Below, piece after piece: positions 25,958 through 35,617 of a DNA stretch of 64,000 nt. A program made the translations under genes and the position numbers. This DNA comes from Nostoc sp. 'Peltigera membranacea cyanobiont' N6 (GTDB lineage Bacteria > Cyanobacteriota > Cyanobacteriia > Cyanobacteriales > Nostocaceae): assembly GCF_002949735.1 (NCBI RefSeq), contig NZ_CP026681.1, positions 1,240,001-1,304,000 on the forward strand, given 5' to 3'. The notes under the pieces were generated by a model. It was given only the letters and a program-made list of their open reading frames with translations, ran no database searches and had not been told where the DNA came from. How positions within the stretch are numbered: position 1 is the first letter of the stretch; each line of letters begins with the position of its first letter.

Positions 25958-26659
25958 ATGGTCAATTCTAAGCACGTTTCTAACCATTACGAAACTCTCA
26001 AAGTTAGTCCAAGTGCAAGCCTTGCGGAGATTAAGCAAGCTTATCGCCGCTTGGTTAAGTTGTTTCATCCTGACAGTAATCAGGAAACAGCCGATCGCGA
26101 GCAAATTATCCGCATCAATGCAGCTTATGAAGTTTTAGGCGACAACCAAAATCGCCGCAATTATGACCAAGAACTGCAAGATGACTCCCAAAAATTAAAT
26201 AGCGATCGCCAACAGCGTACAGCATCAGCACAAAAGCATTACCAGACAAAACGAAAAACAGGACGGGAAGCTGATGAGCAAGTTGAAGAATGGCTGCGTC
26301 GAGTTTATCAACCAGTCAATCATCTGCTTTCTGCTATTCTCTATTCTCTAGAGGAGCAAATAGAGCAATTAGCTGCCGATCCTTTTGATGATGAGTTGTT
26401 AGATGAATTTCAGGAATACTTACAAACCTGTCGAGATGACCTCAAGCAGGCACAAATTATTTTTCGATCTCTGCCGAATCCCTCTAATTTAGCAGGGACT
26501 GCGGCTAACCTCTATTACAGCCTTAATCAAGTATCAGATGGACTTGATGAGTTTGCTTATTTTCCTTTGAGCTACGATGAGCGTTATTTACACACAGGTC
26601 AAGAATTATTCCGCATAGCTACAAGATTACAATGTGAAGCGCAAGCGTCTGTTATGTAG
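25958..26659 (+). CDS. J-domain protein (DnaJ-like co-chaperone)
   Basis: 233 residues. Residues 9-70 are a J-domain with YETLKVSPSASLAEIKQAYR, the essential HPD at 37-39 and INAAYEVLGDNQNRRNYDQE. The Gly/Phe-rich, zinc-finger and C-terminal substrate domains of classical DnaJ are missing. The rest is acidic and helical with a possible coiled coil (QVEEWLRRVYQPVNHLLSAI). It should stimulate an Hsp70 (DnaK) for a particular client. Close linkage to cysK may be only positional. Confidence 0.88.
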   Translation: MVNSKHVSNHYETLKVSPSASLAEIKQAYRRLVKLFHPDSNQETADREQIIRINAAYEVLGDNQNRRNYDQELQDDSQKLNSDRQQRTASAQKHYQTKRKTGREADEQVEEWLRRVYQPVNHLLSAILYSLEEQIEQLAADPFDDELLDEFQEYLQTCRDDLKQAQIIFRSLPNPSNLAGTAANLYYSLNQVSDGLDEFAYFPLSYDERYLHTGQELFRIATRLQCEAQASVM

Positions 26660-26777
26660 TTATTGGGCATTGGGCATTGGGCATGGACAAATAACTAATG
26701 ACTGCTGACAAAGAAATTAGTTTATGCTGGAAACAGAAAAAGATTAAGAAATTTTAAATTCTGCTCATAGTGTACTC

Positions 26778-27650
26778 ATGCAATGTATTGTTAATCGCCG
26801 CGCCCAGTTTTCGGCAAGTCATCGCTATTGGTTGCCAGAACTGAGTGAAGCCGAGAATATTGAAAAATTTGGTGCTGGTTCTAGATTTCCTGGACACGGA
26901 CATAACTATGTCTTATTTATCTCCCTTGCCGGGGAATTGGATGAATATGGTATGGTACTGAACTTGTCTGATGTGAAACACGTAATCAAACGGGAAGTTA
27001 CCAATCAATTGGATTTCTCTTATATCAACGATGTCTGGGCAGAATTTCAGGAAACTTTACCCACCACTGAGAATATTGCACGGATTATTTGGCAACGACT
27101 AGCACCGCACTTGCCTTTAGTCCGCGTGCAGTTATTTGAACATCCTGAACTTTGGGCAGATTATATGGGAAACGCAATGGAAGCATACCTCACTATCAGT
27201 ACTCACTTTAGCGCCGCCCATCGGCTAGCTCATCCTAATCTCAGTAACGAAGAAAATACTGAGATTTATGGTAAATGCGCCCGTCCCCACGGTCACGGAC
27301 ACAACTATCATCTAGAAGTCACCGTCAAAGGTGAAATTGACCCACGCACCGGCATGATTGTCGATTTAGGGGGTTTGAATCAAGTGGTAGAAGATTATGT
27401 AGTCGAACCATTCGATCACACCTTTTTAAATAAGGACATTCCTTATTTTGCCGAAATTGTACCTACTGCTGAGAATATCGCACTTTACATTACTAATTTA
27501 CTGCGATCGCCAATTCTTGAATTGGGAGCTAAACTTTACAAGGTGAAACTGATTGAAAGTCCTAATAATTCTTGCGAAATCTACTGCACAGAGTCTGAAT
27601 CAGATTCAGTCAGTGCATCCCTGAATCAGCCCGTGTTAGCACGGGTTTAG
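26778..27650 (+). CDS. Double-domain 6-pyruvoyl-tetrahydropterin synthase / QueD-like protein
   Basis: 290 residues made of two fused PTPS domains. Domain 1 (about 1-125) has zinc ligands His15, His40 and His42 (FSASHRYW, GHGHNY). Domain 2 (about 133-275) has FSAAHRLAHP, KCARPHGHGHNY and a PTAENIALYI segment. Domain 2 keeps the catalytic cysteine before HGHNY, while domain 1 has Gly34 in its place (FGAGSRFPGHGHNY), so only domain 2 looks fully catalytic. The family makes tetrahydropterins or 6-carboxytetrahydropterin for queuosine/deazaguanine synthesis; the sequence does not decide between them. Usual members are a single domain of about 120-140 residues. Confidence 0.88.
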   Translation: MQCIVNRRAQFSASHRYWLPELSEAENIEKFGAGSRFPGHGHNYVLFISLAGELDEYGMVLNLSDVKHVIKREVTNQLDFSYINDVWAEFQETLPTTENIARIIWQRLAPHLPLVRVQLFEHPELWADYMGNAMEAYLTISTHFSAAHRLAHPNLSNEENTEIYGKCARPHGHGHNYHLEVTVKGEIDPRTGMIVDLGGLNQVVEDYVVEPFDHTFLNKDIPYFAEIVPTAENIALYITNLLRSPILELGAKLYKVKLIESPNNSCEIYCTESESDSVSASLNQPVLARV

Positions 27651-27661
27651 CTGTATGGGCT

Positions 27662-27755
27662 GGGGAAATGAGGGAAATGAGGGAGATGAGGGAGATGAGG
27701 GAGGAAATAACCAATTCCCAATTCCCAATTCCCAATTCCCAATGCCCAATTCCCA
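27662..27755 (+). repeat. Short tandem repeats (GGGAGATGA and TTCCCAA units)
   Basis: Four to five 9-base units of GGGAAATGA/GGGAGATGA at 27662-27708, then several TTCCCAA heptamers at 27714-27755. These two adjoining simple arrays lie between the PTPS and Uma2 genes. Similar heptamer runs occur at 26663-26685, 38229-38270, around 57370-57440 and around 61582-61625, all intergenic or at gene ends. Confidence 0.85.
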
Positions 27756-27756
27756 G

Positions 27757-28314
27757 TTAGAAAAGTTTACTCACTAAGCAGGTGAAACCTGGTAGTAAAG
27801 GACTTGTCAATTCATCTTGACTAAATAAAGTAACTGCTAACTTTAATGCAGCTTGCTCACGACGATAAACTTCAACTTTCTTTTGTATAGAATCGCAAAT
27901 CCAATATTCCTGAACCCCTTGTACCGAGTACAGCTTTAGCTTTGTTTCTCTGTCGCGTTTTTCGTTTTTTTCGCCGGGTGAGAGAACTTCTACTACTAAC
28001 TCTGGTGCGCCTGTGAGGTGTCCAGCTTCATTTAGTAAGTGTTTTAAACGTTCATGACTTGCCCATACCACATCAGGGATCACATTGTCAGAATCTGAGA
28101 AAATAATTCCAGGTGCGATCGCAGCTTTACCTAAACCAGTTTCATCTGACCAAATCTTGAGAACTGTACCAATATTGACACAACTTGATTGATGATCCCA
28201 GTGAGGTGCTTTAGTCACAAATAGTTCTCCATCAATAATCTCATAGCGATTTCTGCGATCGCTAGCGAAGAACTCTAGATCGGCAGTCGTCCAACGCACT
28301 GGAGTTGTTTGCAT
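27757..28314 (-). CDS. Uma2-family (DUF820) endonuclease-like protein
   Basis: 185 residues. The PD-(D/E)XK core is visible: NRYEIIDGELF, VIPDVVWAS, ELVVEVLSPGEKNEKRDRETK and VQEYWICD with the following VEVYRRE. The D...ExV-type acids and a nearby lysine are kept, so a nuclease fold is likely. Uma2 proteins are very numerous in Nostocales and their biological role is unknown; they are not tied to one mobile element. It ends at tandem simple repeats, and its ATG has a G-rich site just upstream. Confidence 0.9.
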   Translation of the reverse strand: MQTTPVRWTTADLEFFASDRRNRYEIIDGELFVTKAPHWDHQSSCVNIGTVLKIWSDETGLGKAAIAPGIIFSDSDNVIPDVVWASHERLKHLLNEAGHLTGAPELVVEVLSPGEKNEKRDRETKLKLYSVQGVQEYWICDSIQKKVEVYRREQAALKLAVTLFSQDELTSPLLPGFTCLVSKLF

Positions 28315-28346
28315 AGAAACCCCCTAGCATTTTCTTAAATCATATT

Positions 28347-29342
28347 TTAAAAATACCGACGGCGGGCGGAATGTCGCAAATAGCGATAAATGCCCCAAGC
28401 TAAAACTCCAAAAAAGAGATTTAGCAAAAAGCGACTAAGTATAAACCACAAAATATCACTGTCAAAAAGCTTTGACGGACTCAAAGGACTAATTTTATTG
28501 GCTAAGAGAAACAGCCCAAAAATAGCATTTCCACCCAGCACGAGGGCAAAAAGCGCTAAACTTCTTTGCCAGTAACGGCGCTGGGGCGATCGTTCTGAAA
28601 TCAGGGTAATTAATGGTTTACCTTGCACTTTTCGCAGCAATTGTTCTAGTCGCCAAAACATCCATAATAGAAACGGAAATAAACCATAAGGAAGGAAACA
28701 TAGCGCTAGTGAGTAACCGCAAGCAATAGATAAAATATTAACTAGGGCATGACAGATTACAGAATTCAGCCAAGCCCTAAAAATTAACTTCTTGCCTTGA
28801 TGTAACCGATTTTTAGACGAAATATACATTGCCAAGGCATATCCCCAAGGTGCAGAGAACATGGCATGGACTGGCGTGCTGATAATACGGCCAGGAATAG
28901 ATGCTGTATCGTGAAAAAGGTAAATCCAGTTCTCTTCGGCGGTGAATCCAAGGGCAACGGCTATGGTGAAGAGGAAAACGGTTGAGGGAAGTAATCGATA
29001 CGTGCGTTGCAAATAGTAGGTTGGCACAACAACCCCTGCTAACTTGCAGCCTTCTTCAATTAGTCCTACTTCCACAAGCTGCCGCAAAATTGCACCAGGA
29101 AGCGTAGACGCGAAGCGGCTTATCGCCAGATATCGCTCGATCCGTTCCCAGTCTACAACCCAATTGGCTACAGTTTCAAAATTCGATTCGAGTCTAAGGG
29201 CTAAAAGACCAGATATTGCCCCGATGCTAAAGAACATCAGTAACTTTAACAGAGGTGGGGCAAATGGGACTCGATAGTAGTAGTAGCCTAGCAGCAGCAA
29301 AGGTGGTATTACTGCCCACAGCAGTAAAGAAAAATCAACCAC
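28347..29342 (-). CDS. PrsW-family intramembrane protease
   Basis: 331 residues with about eight hydrophobic segments. The family's three motifs are present: EEGCKLAGV (EExxK type), GFTAEENWIYLF (the catalytic E-E-N region), and HAMFSAPWGYALA plus CHALVNIL (the histidine motifs). PrsW-type proteins are membrane-embedded glutamic/metallo proteases; the Bacillus member cleaves an anti-sigma factor, but no such partner is visible here. It starts with GTG at 29342, overlapping the end of the upstream methyltransferase gene by 8 bases, which suggests coupled translation. Confidence 0.88.
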   Translation of the reverse strand: MVDFSLLLWAVIPPLLLLGYYYYRVPFAPPLLKLLMFFSIGAISGLLALRLESNFETVANWVVDWERIERYLAISRFASTLPGAILRQLVEVGLIEEGCKLAGVVVPTYYLQRTYRLLPSTVFLFTIAVALGFTAEENWIYLFHDTASIPGRIISTPVHAMFSAPWGYALAMYISSKNRLHQGKKLIFRAWLNSVICHALVNILSIACGYSLALCFLPYGLFPFLLWMFWRLEQLLRKVQGKPLITLISERSPQRRYWQRSLALFALVLGGNAIFGLFLLANKISPLSPSKLFDSDILWFILSRFLLNLFFGVLAWGIYRYLRHSARRRYF

Positions 29343-30255
29343 TCACCTGAGCAATTACTGTGCGGTGACGGTGGGTATTGTTAGCGAACGTGGGAGTTTG
29401 GAAACCTGCCTCAACAATAGCTTGCTCAATATCCAAAGCAAAATATTCATCTAAATACGGCTCAGTACTTTTGAGCAACGTCAAAATGTAGGCTGGCATT
29501 TTCTGGTAAACTTCGGACTTAGGATTCATGTCCATGATTGCCAAGTAGCCACCTGGACGCAGCACGCGCCGCATTTCAACAAAAATCTGTCGGGTTGCTG
29601 ACTGGGGTAACTCGTGACACATCAGGAAAATTGAGACTAAATCAAATGAAGCATCTGGTAGCCCAGTAGATTCAGCTTGGGCATGAAGCCAATTAATTTT
29701 AGCTTGACGTTGCCCAGCGCGGTAATTGGCAACAGCTAAGAAGTAGGGAGATAAGTCCAAGCCTGTGATTTGGGAATGGGGATAAATTTCCTGCATGGAA
29801 AAGGTACTCAAACCTACAGCACACGCCAAGTCTAAAATATCTTGGGGTTGATTGGGGATTTGGCTTTTTAGGATATCGTGGTAACTTTGGCGCAGTTTAG
29901 CATCTCCTTCCGCTCCAGCATCCTGCCAAATTCCAGCATGGACGGTACGAGCAGCAACTTCTAGCTCCCAAGCAGCTTTCCAACTGAGGTCTCCGTCTTC
30001 GTAGGCATGGAATGGCCGCAAATAGTATTCTGGGTAGGAAAGCTCAGGATTTTGTACCTGAGCTAGATCGGCCTTCCAATCACGCGCCTGTAGTGTCTCG
30101 ACTTCTTGCGTCCAAGGTACGCCAATTTTCTCAGCACGTTTAATCATCATTTGACGGGCTTGATGTTTGGCTAGGTTGGCTAAAGGCTTGATTGCCAGTA
30201 CGCCATTTACCAAGCGGGAAGCGAAGCCAGGAGTATTTTTTACAGCAGCAGTCAT
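29335..30255 (-). CDS. Class I SAM-dependent methyltransferase
   Basis: 306 residues. The SAM-binding motif I is ILDLACAVGLSTFS, followed by ITGLDLSPYFLAVA (motif post-I acid), SFDLVSIFLMCHELP and RVLRPGGYLAIMDM. The N-terminal 110 residues are helical and not part of the Rossmann core. The substrate cannot be told; quinone, lipid and small-molecule methylases share this layout. Overlap with the PrsW gene suggests a two-gene operon on the minus strand. Confidence 0.85.
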   Translation of the reverse strand: MTAAVKNTPGFASRLVNGVLAIKPLANLAKHQARQMMIKRAEKIGVPWTQEVETLQARDWKADLAQVQNPELSYPEYYLRPFHAYEDGDLSWKAAWELEVAARTVHAGIWQDAGAEGDAKLRQSYHDILKSQIPNQPQDILDLACAVGLSTFSMQEIYPHSQITGLDLSPYFLAVANYRAGQRQAKINWLHAQAESTGLPDASFDLVSIFLMCHELPQSATRQIFVEMRRVLRPGGYLAIMDMNPKSEVYQKMPAYILTLLKSTEPYLDEYFALDIEQAIVEAGFQTPTFANNTHRHRTVIAQVSG

Positions 30256-30760
30256 AAATCAGTTTGCATTTAACAGCTTTTCTACTTATGACATACTTGC
30301 TGGACGGCAGTCTAGAAATGAATTGAATTTTATAACGGCAGTTTGCCTCCTGTCGCTTGCTCTAAGCAACAAAAAATATTATAGAAGGTGGACATTTGGA
30401 GAGCAGCAAAGTTCTGAGAAGATGTGAATTATGCTAGTTTGCATTTTATATTTATCAGAGAATTTTATTCAAGACTGGTAAAATTTTGATACCGAGCAAC
30501 ATTTTTCTCAAGAGGGATAGTACAAAGCTAAGTGCCATTTATAAGGAAAATTACAGTAAGTTAAGCTTATTGGAGTCAAATATGGCGAGATCAAGAAGAA
30601 GATCGAGATGCTGTACGTACCTTGCTTTTCTGTAAGATGTACGCAGAGTTGCTCTAAGCCAAGCTATGCCGTTGGCAAAGCCTCTCATAGAGAAGGCTTT
30701 ACGCTACGCTATGTCACGTCAATCCAAAATCTAAAATTGAATTGTCCCATACTCAATCCC
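30256..30760 (+). other. Intergenic region with a hairpin repeat
   Basis: About 500 bases between two minus-strand genes. At 30677-30700, AAAGCCTCTC and GAGAAGGCTTT form a stem within a longer run of the type GCTATGCCGTTGGCAAAGCC, followed by TACGCTACGCT, which looks like one of the short dispersed repeats of Nostocales. The small open frames here have no recognisable protein. Confidence 0.45.
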
Positions 30761-32443
30761 CTATTTTGCAGTTTTAGGCTTGAGAGCTAACAACATCTCT
30801 AATTCACTAGTGGATTTATCGGGGCTATTAGCGGTAAAACCAAGACCACGAATGGAATTAAGGATGGTGATGGTATTGGGATCGGATGAAACTAAACTAT
30901 TGATCGAGGGCACAGTTTTAGTTTTATCCATATCCAGATAGAAATAGCCGCCGTTGGGTTTGTGCAAAGAACCAGTAACGGCTTTGAAAGCGTCGCTATT
31001 ATCGAGAGATGAATTCTTGCGATCGCTAATCGCATCTGCAACTGGGCCACCAAGAGCCACAAATACAGTGTCTCCATCCAGCCAACCATGCGCCAATAAA
31101 GTTCCCTGTTTGGGGATTTGCCATTCAGTTACGTCTTTACCACCGACATTTCTATTGGCGATGTTGATTTGTTGAGTTTTGGCGAGAGTATCCAATTTTG
31201 TCAAGGTGGCTTCGGCCGTTTTGCGATCGCTAGTGTCAAATACTAAAGCACCTCCAAAACCAACACTGGCTAATACTCCTTGATTCGATGGAACCGCACC
31301 AAAGGCAAATTCCCCATTCATCCAGCCAAAAATATCCTTATCCAGGTCAATATTGACAAATTTCAGTTGTCCGCGTGCTTGTTCCAAGGCTTGCTTCATT
31401 TCTGGATAATCTTTTGACTGTTCTACTAAGGTTTCCCAGCCACGACTGATGCCATTTCCGCTAATTAGAGCAAAGGTATCAACAGGAAATTGCCCGACTA
31501 TATTTCCCGGACTTGATTGATACTGAAATTTATTGAGTTGCGGATCTAAATTAGCGATCGCTTTTACCCGCACTCCCGCATCATCAACACCAACACCCGC
31601 CACCACAGATTTTATCAGTTTCAGTTGCGCCAGGGCTTGTGGAGGTAACTGCTTTGCCTGCGGACTTCCGGCAGCTAATTGCTGTACCATACCTGCATAG
31701 TCTGGTACATAAATTTGAGCGAGGCTGTTTTTAACATCCACTCCTTTACTGAGAATGCTGCTTGCACCTTCTTTACTCGCAAAAGAAGACTGTCCCTTAA
31801 AAGTGTCAATTGCTTTTTCTACAGCTTGCTTTTCGGGGGCTAATACCAAGTAACTATTATTTAAAACTACGCTATATGTCGGCTTACCCTTTTCTGTAGT
31901 TTCGATAATTTTTTGACCTTGATAGTCAGATTCCTGGAATTTCCCACCTTTTTGTGACTTCAATTTGTTAGCAAAATTCAAAGCACTGAGTTTATCCTTG
32001 ATTCCCACCACTATCAGGATATTTGATTCCTGCTGTAAATTTGTTGGTACATTCGGTGTCCCAGAAGGCACTTTGAACTGTGCCGGTTTCACAGAATTTG
32101 GTGGGAGTACAGCAATCATCACACCACCAACCCAAGGCTTTATGTCTTTTTCATAAGAAACGTTCCCGTCACTGAACATTTGCTTATTGAAATCTTCCAG
32201 ACCTTTTGCAACTAACTTTTGTGCTTCTGGAGTGCCAAACTGCTGTAACTTTGCCCAAGCTTGAGGATCGGTAGTAATATAAGTTGCCATCAATGCTGTT
32301 GAAGGTACTAATTTCGCACTACCGAGAGCATCTGAGCTACCTCCTGATGGGCCTTTAAAATACATGTAAGCCGCTATACTTCCTACTACAACTACAGCAG
32401 CACCAATAGCAGGAATGAAAAACTTTGATTTACTTTCGGGCAT
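30761..32443 (-). CDS. DUF3352 protein, membrane-anchored
   Basis: 560 residues. Residues about 8-28 are one hydrophobic helix (FFIPAIGAAVVVVGSIAAYM) that would act as an uncleaved anchor, placing the remainder in the periplasm or thylakoid lumen. The body consists of repeated alpha/beta units with segments such as LVPSTALMATYI, VGGVMIAVLPP and VSFGGALVFDTSD-like strands (VGFGGALVFDTSDRKTAEAT), matching the cyanobacterial DUF3352 family. No catalytic motif is visible and the function is unknown. An AGAGGA site lies just upstream of the ATG. It stands alone. Confidence 0.8.
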   Translation of the reverse strand: MPESKSKFFIPAIGAAVVVVGSIAAYMYFKGPSGGSSDALGSAKLVPSTALMATYITTDPQAWAKLQQFGTPEAQKLVAKGLEDFNKQMFSDGNVSYEKDIKPWVGGVMIAVLPPNSVKPAQFKVPSGTPNVPTNLQQESNILIVVGIKDKLSALNFANKLKSQKGGKFQESDYQGQKIIETTEKGKPTYSVVLNNSYLVLAPEKQAVEKAIDTFKGQSSFASKEGASSILSKGVDVKNSLAQIYVPDYAGMVQQLAAGSPQAKQLPPQALAQLKLIKSVVAGVGVDDAGVRVKAIANLDPQLNKFQYQSSPGNIVGQFPVDTFALISGNGISRGWETLVEQSKDYPEMKQALEQARGQLKFVNIDLDKDIFGWMNGEFAFGAVPSNQGVLASVGFGGALVFDTSDRKTAEATLTKLDTLAKTQQINIANRNVGGKDVTEWQIPKQGTLLAHGWLDGDTVFVALGGPVADAISDRKNSSLDNSDAFKAVTGSLHKPNGGYFYLDMDKTKTVPSINSLVSSDPNTITILNSIRGLGFTANSPDKSTSELEMLLALKPKTAK

Positions 32444-32996
32444 TTTGTTATCCTCTTTTGCTCAGATTGTCACCGAGATTTATACAAGTGTCATTGTAGA
32501 GTTTTCGGATTTATTAATAATTTCCGCTCATCGATCGGTATTTACTGATAAAATTAGTAGTCCTATAAGCTAAAAATCTAAAATAATTACCCTAAAAAAG
32601 ACTTCAAGGGGATGAAGAGCGAATCCGCAAATGATATGCTGTTCGTTTAAAAGAAAATAGCCTACTTAACAGCAACAAGCTATCCTAAGTTATAAGAATA
32701 ATTAGGAGTATTTGTACTTAATATGAATCTACCGAGGTGCAAGAGACACTTGACTCGATAACAAAAAAGTGCAAAACATCAGGAAAAGTAAATGCGGGAG
32801 GGATATGGAAAAAAGTCCCAGGATCGGCAGCCGATCTTCGGGAATTTGGGTGAGATTAATTTCAATCCCCCAATCCCCAAGGGGAATCTTAACCCCCATA
32901 CAGCCCTATTGGTTTGGGAAATCCAGACACCGCTATTTTGCTTAATTAAATCTAGCCAAGCCAGACTTTTCAGGATTACAAGGTCAGTAAGGATCA
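32444..32996 (+). other. Intergenic region between divergent genes
   Basis: About 550 bases between the DUF3352 gene and the aminopeptidase gene. It should hold both promoters. A GATCGGCAGCCGATC palindrome lies at about 32822-32836, and CCCCAATCCCCAA-type simple sequence at about 32868-32885. No gene is seen. Confidence 0.45.
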
Positions 32997-35591
32997 ATGT
33001 CGAAGTCTTATTTTGATACAGATAATAACGGACACAAACCTTTTGAGTTACCGGGAGCAAGACCACACTACAACCCCGATCGCCCCGGACAAGTGGAGCA
33101 TATTTTTCTCGATCTCAGCTTGGATATCCCCAAGCAAAGCTATCAGGGCAGTTGTAGCATTCGCCTCTTGCCAATCCGTAATGGCATTGATCGTTTGACT
33201 TTGGATGCTGTCAACCTGAATATCGAGTCTGTGCAGGTGGACGATGTGCCACAAACTTTTGACTACGACGGCGAACAGCTTTTTATCCAACTTGCTGAGG
33301 CGACTCAGATTGGTAAACGCTTACTGATTGCGATCGCCTACTCGGTGACAAAACCGCAACGGGGTATTTATTTTATCCAACCAGACAAGCACTATCCAAA
33401 CAAGCCCACTCAAGTTTGGACTCAGGGAGAAGACGAAGACTCTCGCTTTTGGTTCCCCTGCTTTGACTATCCAGGACAATTGTCTACTTCCGAAATTCGC
33501 GTTCGTGTTCCCAACCCTCTGGTGGCCATTTCTAACGGCGAACTGATTGACACAACAGAAGATGGTGATTACAAAATCTACCATTGGTCACAGCAACAAG
33601 TTCATCCTACCTACTTGATGACTTTGGCAGTCGGTGACTTTGCCGAAATTCGGGATGAGTGGATGGGTAAACCAGTCACCTACTATGTAGAAAAGGGGCG
33701 AGAGGAAGATGCTAAACGCAGCATGGGCAAAACTCCCCGGATGATCGAATTTTTGAGCCAAAAGTATGGTTATCCATATCCTTTCCCGAAATATGCCCAA
33801 GTTTGTGTTGATGACTTCATCTTTGGCGGGATGGAAAATACCTCCACAACCTTGCTAACAGATAGATGTTTGCTGGATGAACGCGCCGCTTTAGATAACC
33901 GCAACACCGAAAGTTTAGTTGTCCACGAACTCGCGCACCAGTGGTTTGGCGATCTGGTGGTGATTAAGCATTGGTCTCATGCTTGGATTAAGGAAGGAAT
34001 GGCTTCCTATTCTGAGGTGATGTGGACAGAACAGGAATATAGTCTAGAAGAAGCAGCTTACTATCGTTTATTAGAGGCTCGTCGTTACATTAATGAAGAT
34101 AGTAGCCGCTATCGTCGCCCGATGGTAACGCATGTTTACCGCGAAGCTATTGAACTTTACGATCGCCACATCTACGAAAAAGGGTCTTGTGTGTATCACA
34201 TGATTCGATCCCAATTGGGAGATGAATTATTTTGGCAGGCTATTCAAACATTTGTCCAAGATAATGCCCACAAAACTGTAGAAACAATAGATTTACTCAG
34301 GGCCATTGAAAAAGCTACCGGACATAATCTTTTGTTCCTTTTTGACCAATATGTTTATCGTGGTGGTCATCCCGATTTTAAGGTAGCTTACTCTTGGGAT
34401 GGGGATGCTAATTTGGCAAAAATTACAGTCACTCAAACCCAAGCTGCTGAAGGTAAAAATGGTAGTAAGGATTTGTTTGATTTAAAAATACCTGTTGGTT
34501 TTGGCTATAGCCAACAAGAAGCCACTAACTCGCAACTCAAAACTTTTGTAGTGCGGGTAAATGAACGAGAACAAAGCTTCTATTTTCCCTTAGAAAATAA
34601 GCCCCAATTTATCAGCTTTGATGTTGAGAATAATTACCTGAAAACTGTAGCTTTAGAGTATCCTATCGCAGAGTTAAAAGCACAGCTAGAATCTGACCCC
34701 AACCCGATTTCGCGCATCTATGCAGCAGAAGCTTTGGCGAAAAAAGGCGGGTTAGAAGCGACAAAAGCACTATCTGCGGCGCTCAAAAATGACCCATTTT
34801 GGGGTGTGCGGGTGGAAGTGGCGAAGCAACTAGCCAAAATTAATTTAGACCAAGCTTTTGATGGCTTGATTCTGGGATTAAAAGATAAAAATGCTTACGT
34901 GCGACGATCTGTAGTGGAAGCACTTGCTCAAATCAAAACTACTGAAAGCTATAAAGTTGTGAAAGGGTTGTTACAAAAGGGCGATCCTAGCTACTACGTA
35001 GAAGCAACAGCCTCTCGTGTGATTGGCGCGATCGCCTCTGCAAACTTGGAAGAAAAACCCAAGGAAGACAAGGTATTAAAGCAACTCAAAGGCATTTTAG
35101 AAGAAAAAGCGGGTTGGAATGAAGTAGTGCGGAGTGGTGCGATCGCTGGTTTAGCTGAATTCAAAACCTCGGAAGCAGCTTTAAATCTACTAATCGAATA
35201 CACCAAAATCGGCGTACCACAACCTCTACGTTTAGCCACAATTCGCGCTTTAGGAAAGATTTCTGTCGGTCAAAGTCCGGTTAATTTGGAACGGATTTTA
35301 GAAAAATTAGCAGAACTTGCCAAAGAAACCTTCTTTTTAACGCAAGTGGCGGTAGCCGCAGCTTTAGGACAAATGGAAACACCCAAAGCTGTGGGGATTT
35401 TGCGATCGCTAGCTGAACAAACAGCCGATGGGCGTGTCCGTCGCTCTGCTGAAGAAGAAATTTCCAAGGTGCAACAGAACATCGGTTCAGAAAAAACCCT
35501 GCGTCAATTGCGTGAAGATTTCGACCAACTCAAGCAACAAAATCAGGAATTGAGAAGCCGTTTAGAAAACTTGGAGGCCAAATCTAAATAG
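32997..35591 (+). CDS. M1-family aminopeptidase with C-terminal HEAT repeats
   Basis: 864 residues. The N-terminal beta domain begins near residue 25. The exopeptidase motif is GGMEN (GAMEN type), followed by the zinc site His310, Glu311 and His314 (VVHELAHQWFG) with Glu333 (WIKEGMASY) as third ligand. Residues about 560-830 are HEAT-like helical repeats such as RIYAAEALAKKGGLEATKAL and AYVRRSVVEALAQIK. The last 35 residues form a coiled coil (LRQLREDFDQLKQQNQELRS). It should remove N-terminal residues from peptides in the cytosol; no signal peptide is seen. Classical M1 enzymes have a different helical C-terminal domain, so this HEAT plus coiled-coil tail may mediate protein contacts. Confidence 0.92.
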   Translation: MSKSYFDTDNNGHKPFELPGARPHYNPDRPGQVEHIFLDLSLDIPKQSYQGSCSIRLLPIRNGIDRLTLDAVNLNIESVQVDDVPQTFDYDGEQLFIQLAEATQIGKRLLIAIAYSVTKPQRGIYFIQPDKHYPNKPTQVWTQGEDEDSRFWFPCFDYPGQLSTSEIRVRVPNPLVAISNGELIDTTEDGDYKIYHWSQQQVHPTYLMTLAVGDFAEIRDEWMGKPVTYYVEKGREEDAKRSMGKTPRMIEFLSQKYGYPYPFPKYAQVCVDDFIFGGMENTSTTLLTDRCLLDERAALDNRNTESLVVHELAHQWFGDLVVIKHWSHAWIKEGMASYSEVMWTEQEYSLEEAAYYRLLEARRYINEDSSRYRRPMVTHVYREAIELYDRHIYEKGSCVYHMIRSQLGDELFWQAIQTFVQDNAHKTVETIDLLRAIEKATGHNLLFLFDQYVYRGGHPDFKVAYSWDGDANLAKITVTQTQAAEGKNGSKDLFDLKIPVGFGYSQQEATNSQLKTFVVRVNEREQSFYFPLENKPQFISFDVENNYLKTVALEYPIAELKAQLESDPNPISRIYAAEALAKKGGLEATKALSAALKNDPFWGVRVEVAKQLAKINLDQAFDGLILGLKDKNAYVRRSVVEALAQIKTTESYKVVKGLLQKGDPSYYVEATASRVIGAIASANLEEKPKEDKVLKQLKGILEEKAGWNEVVRSGAIAGLAEFKTSEAALNLLIEYTKIGVPQPLRLATIRALGKISVGQSPVNLERILEKLAELAKETFFLTQVAVAAALGQMETPKAVGILRSLAEQTADGRVRRSAEEEISKVQQNIGSEKTLRQLREDFDQLKQQNQELRSRLENLEAKSK

Positions 35592-35617
35592 CACAACGCG
35601 ATCGTTAAAAGTTGGTA

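Noticed and set aside
27662..27755. Possible CRISPR or origin-type repeat array
   Set aside because: Units are 7-9 bases with no spacers; this is ordinary simple-sequence repeat of Nostocales.
30608..30790. Short plus-strand open frame near a repeat
   Set aside because: It runs through dispersed repeat sequence and lacks a ribosome binding site or recognised family.
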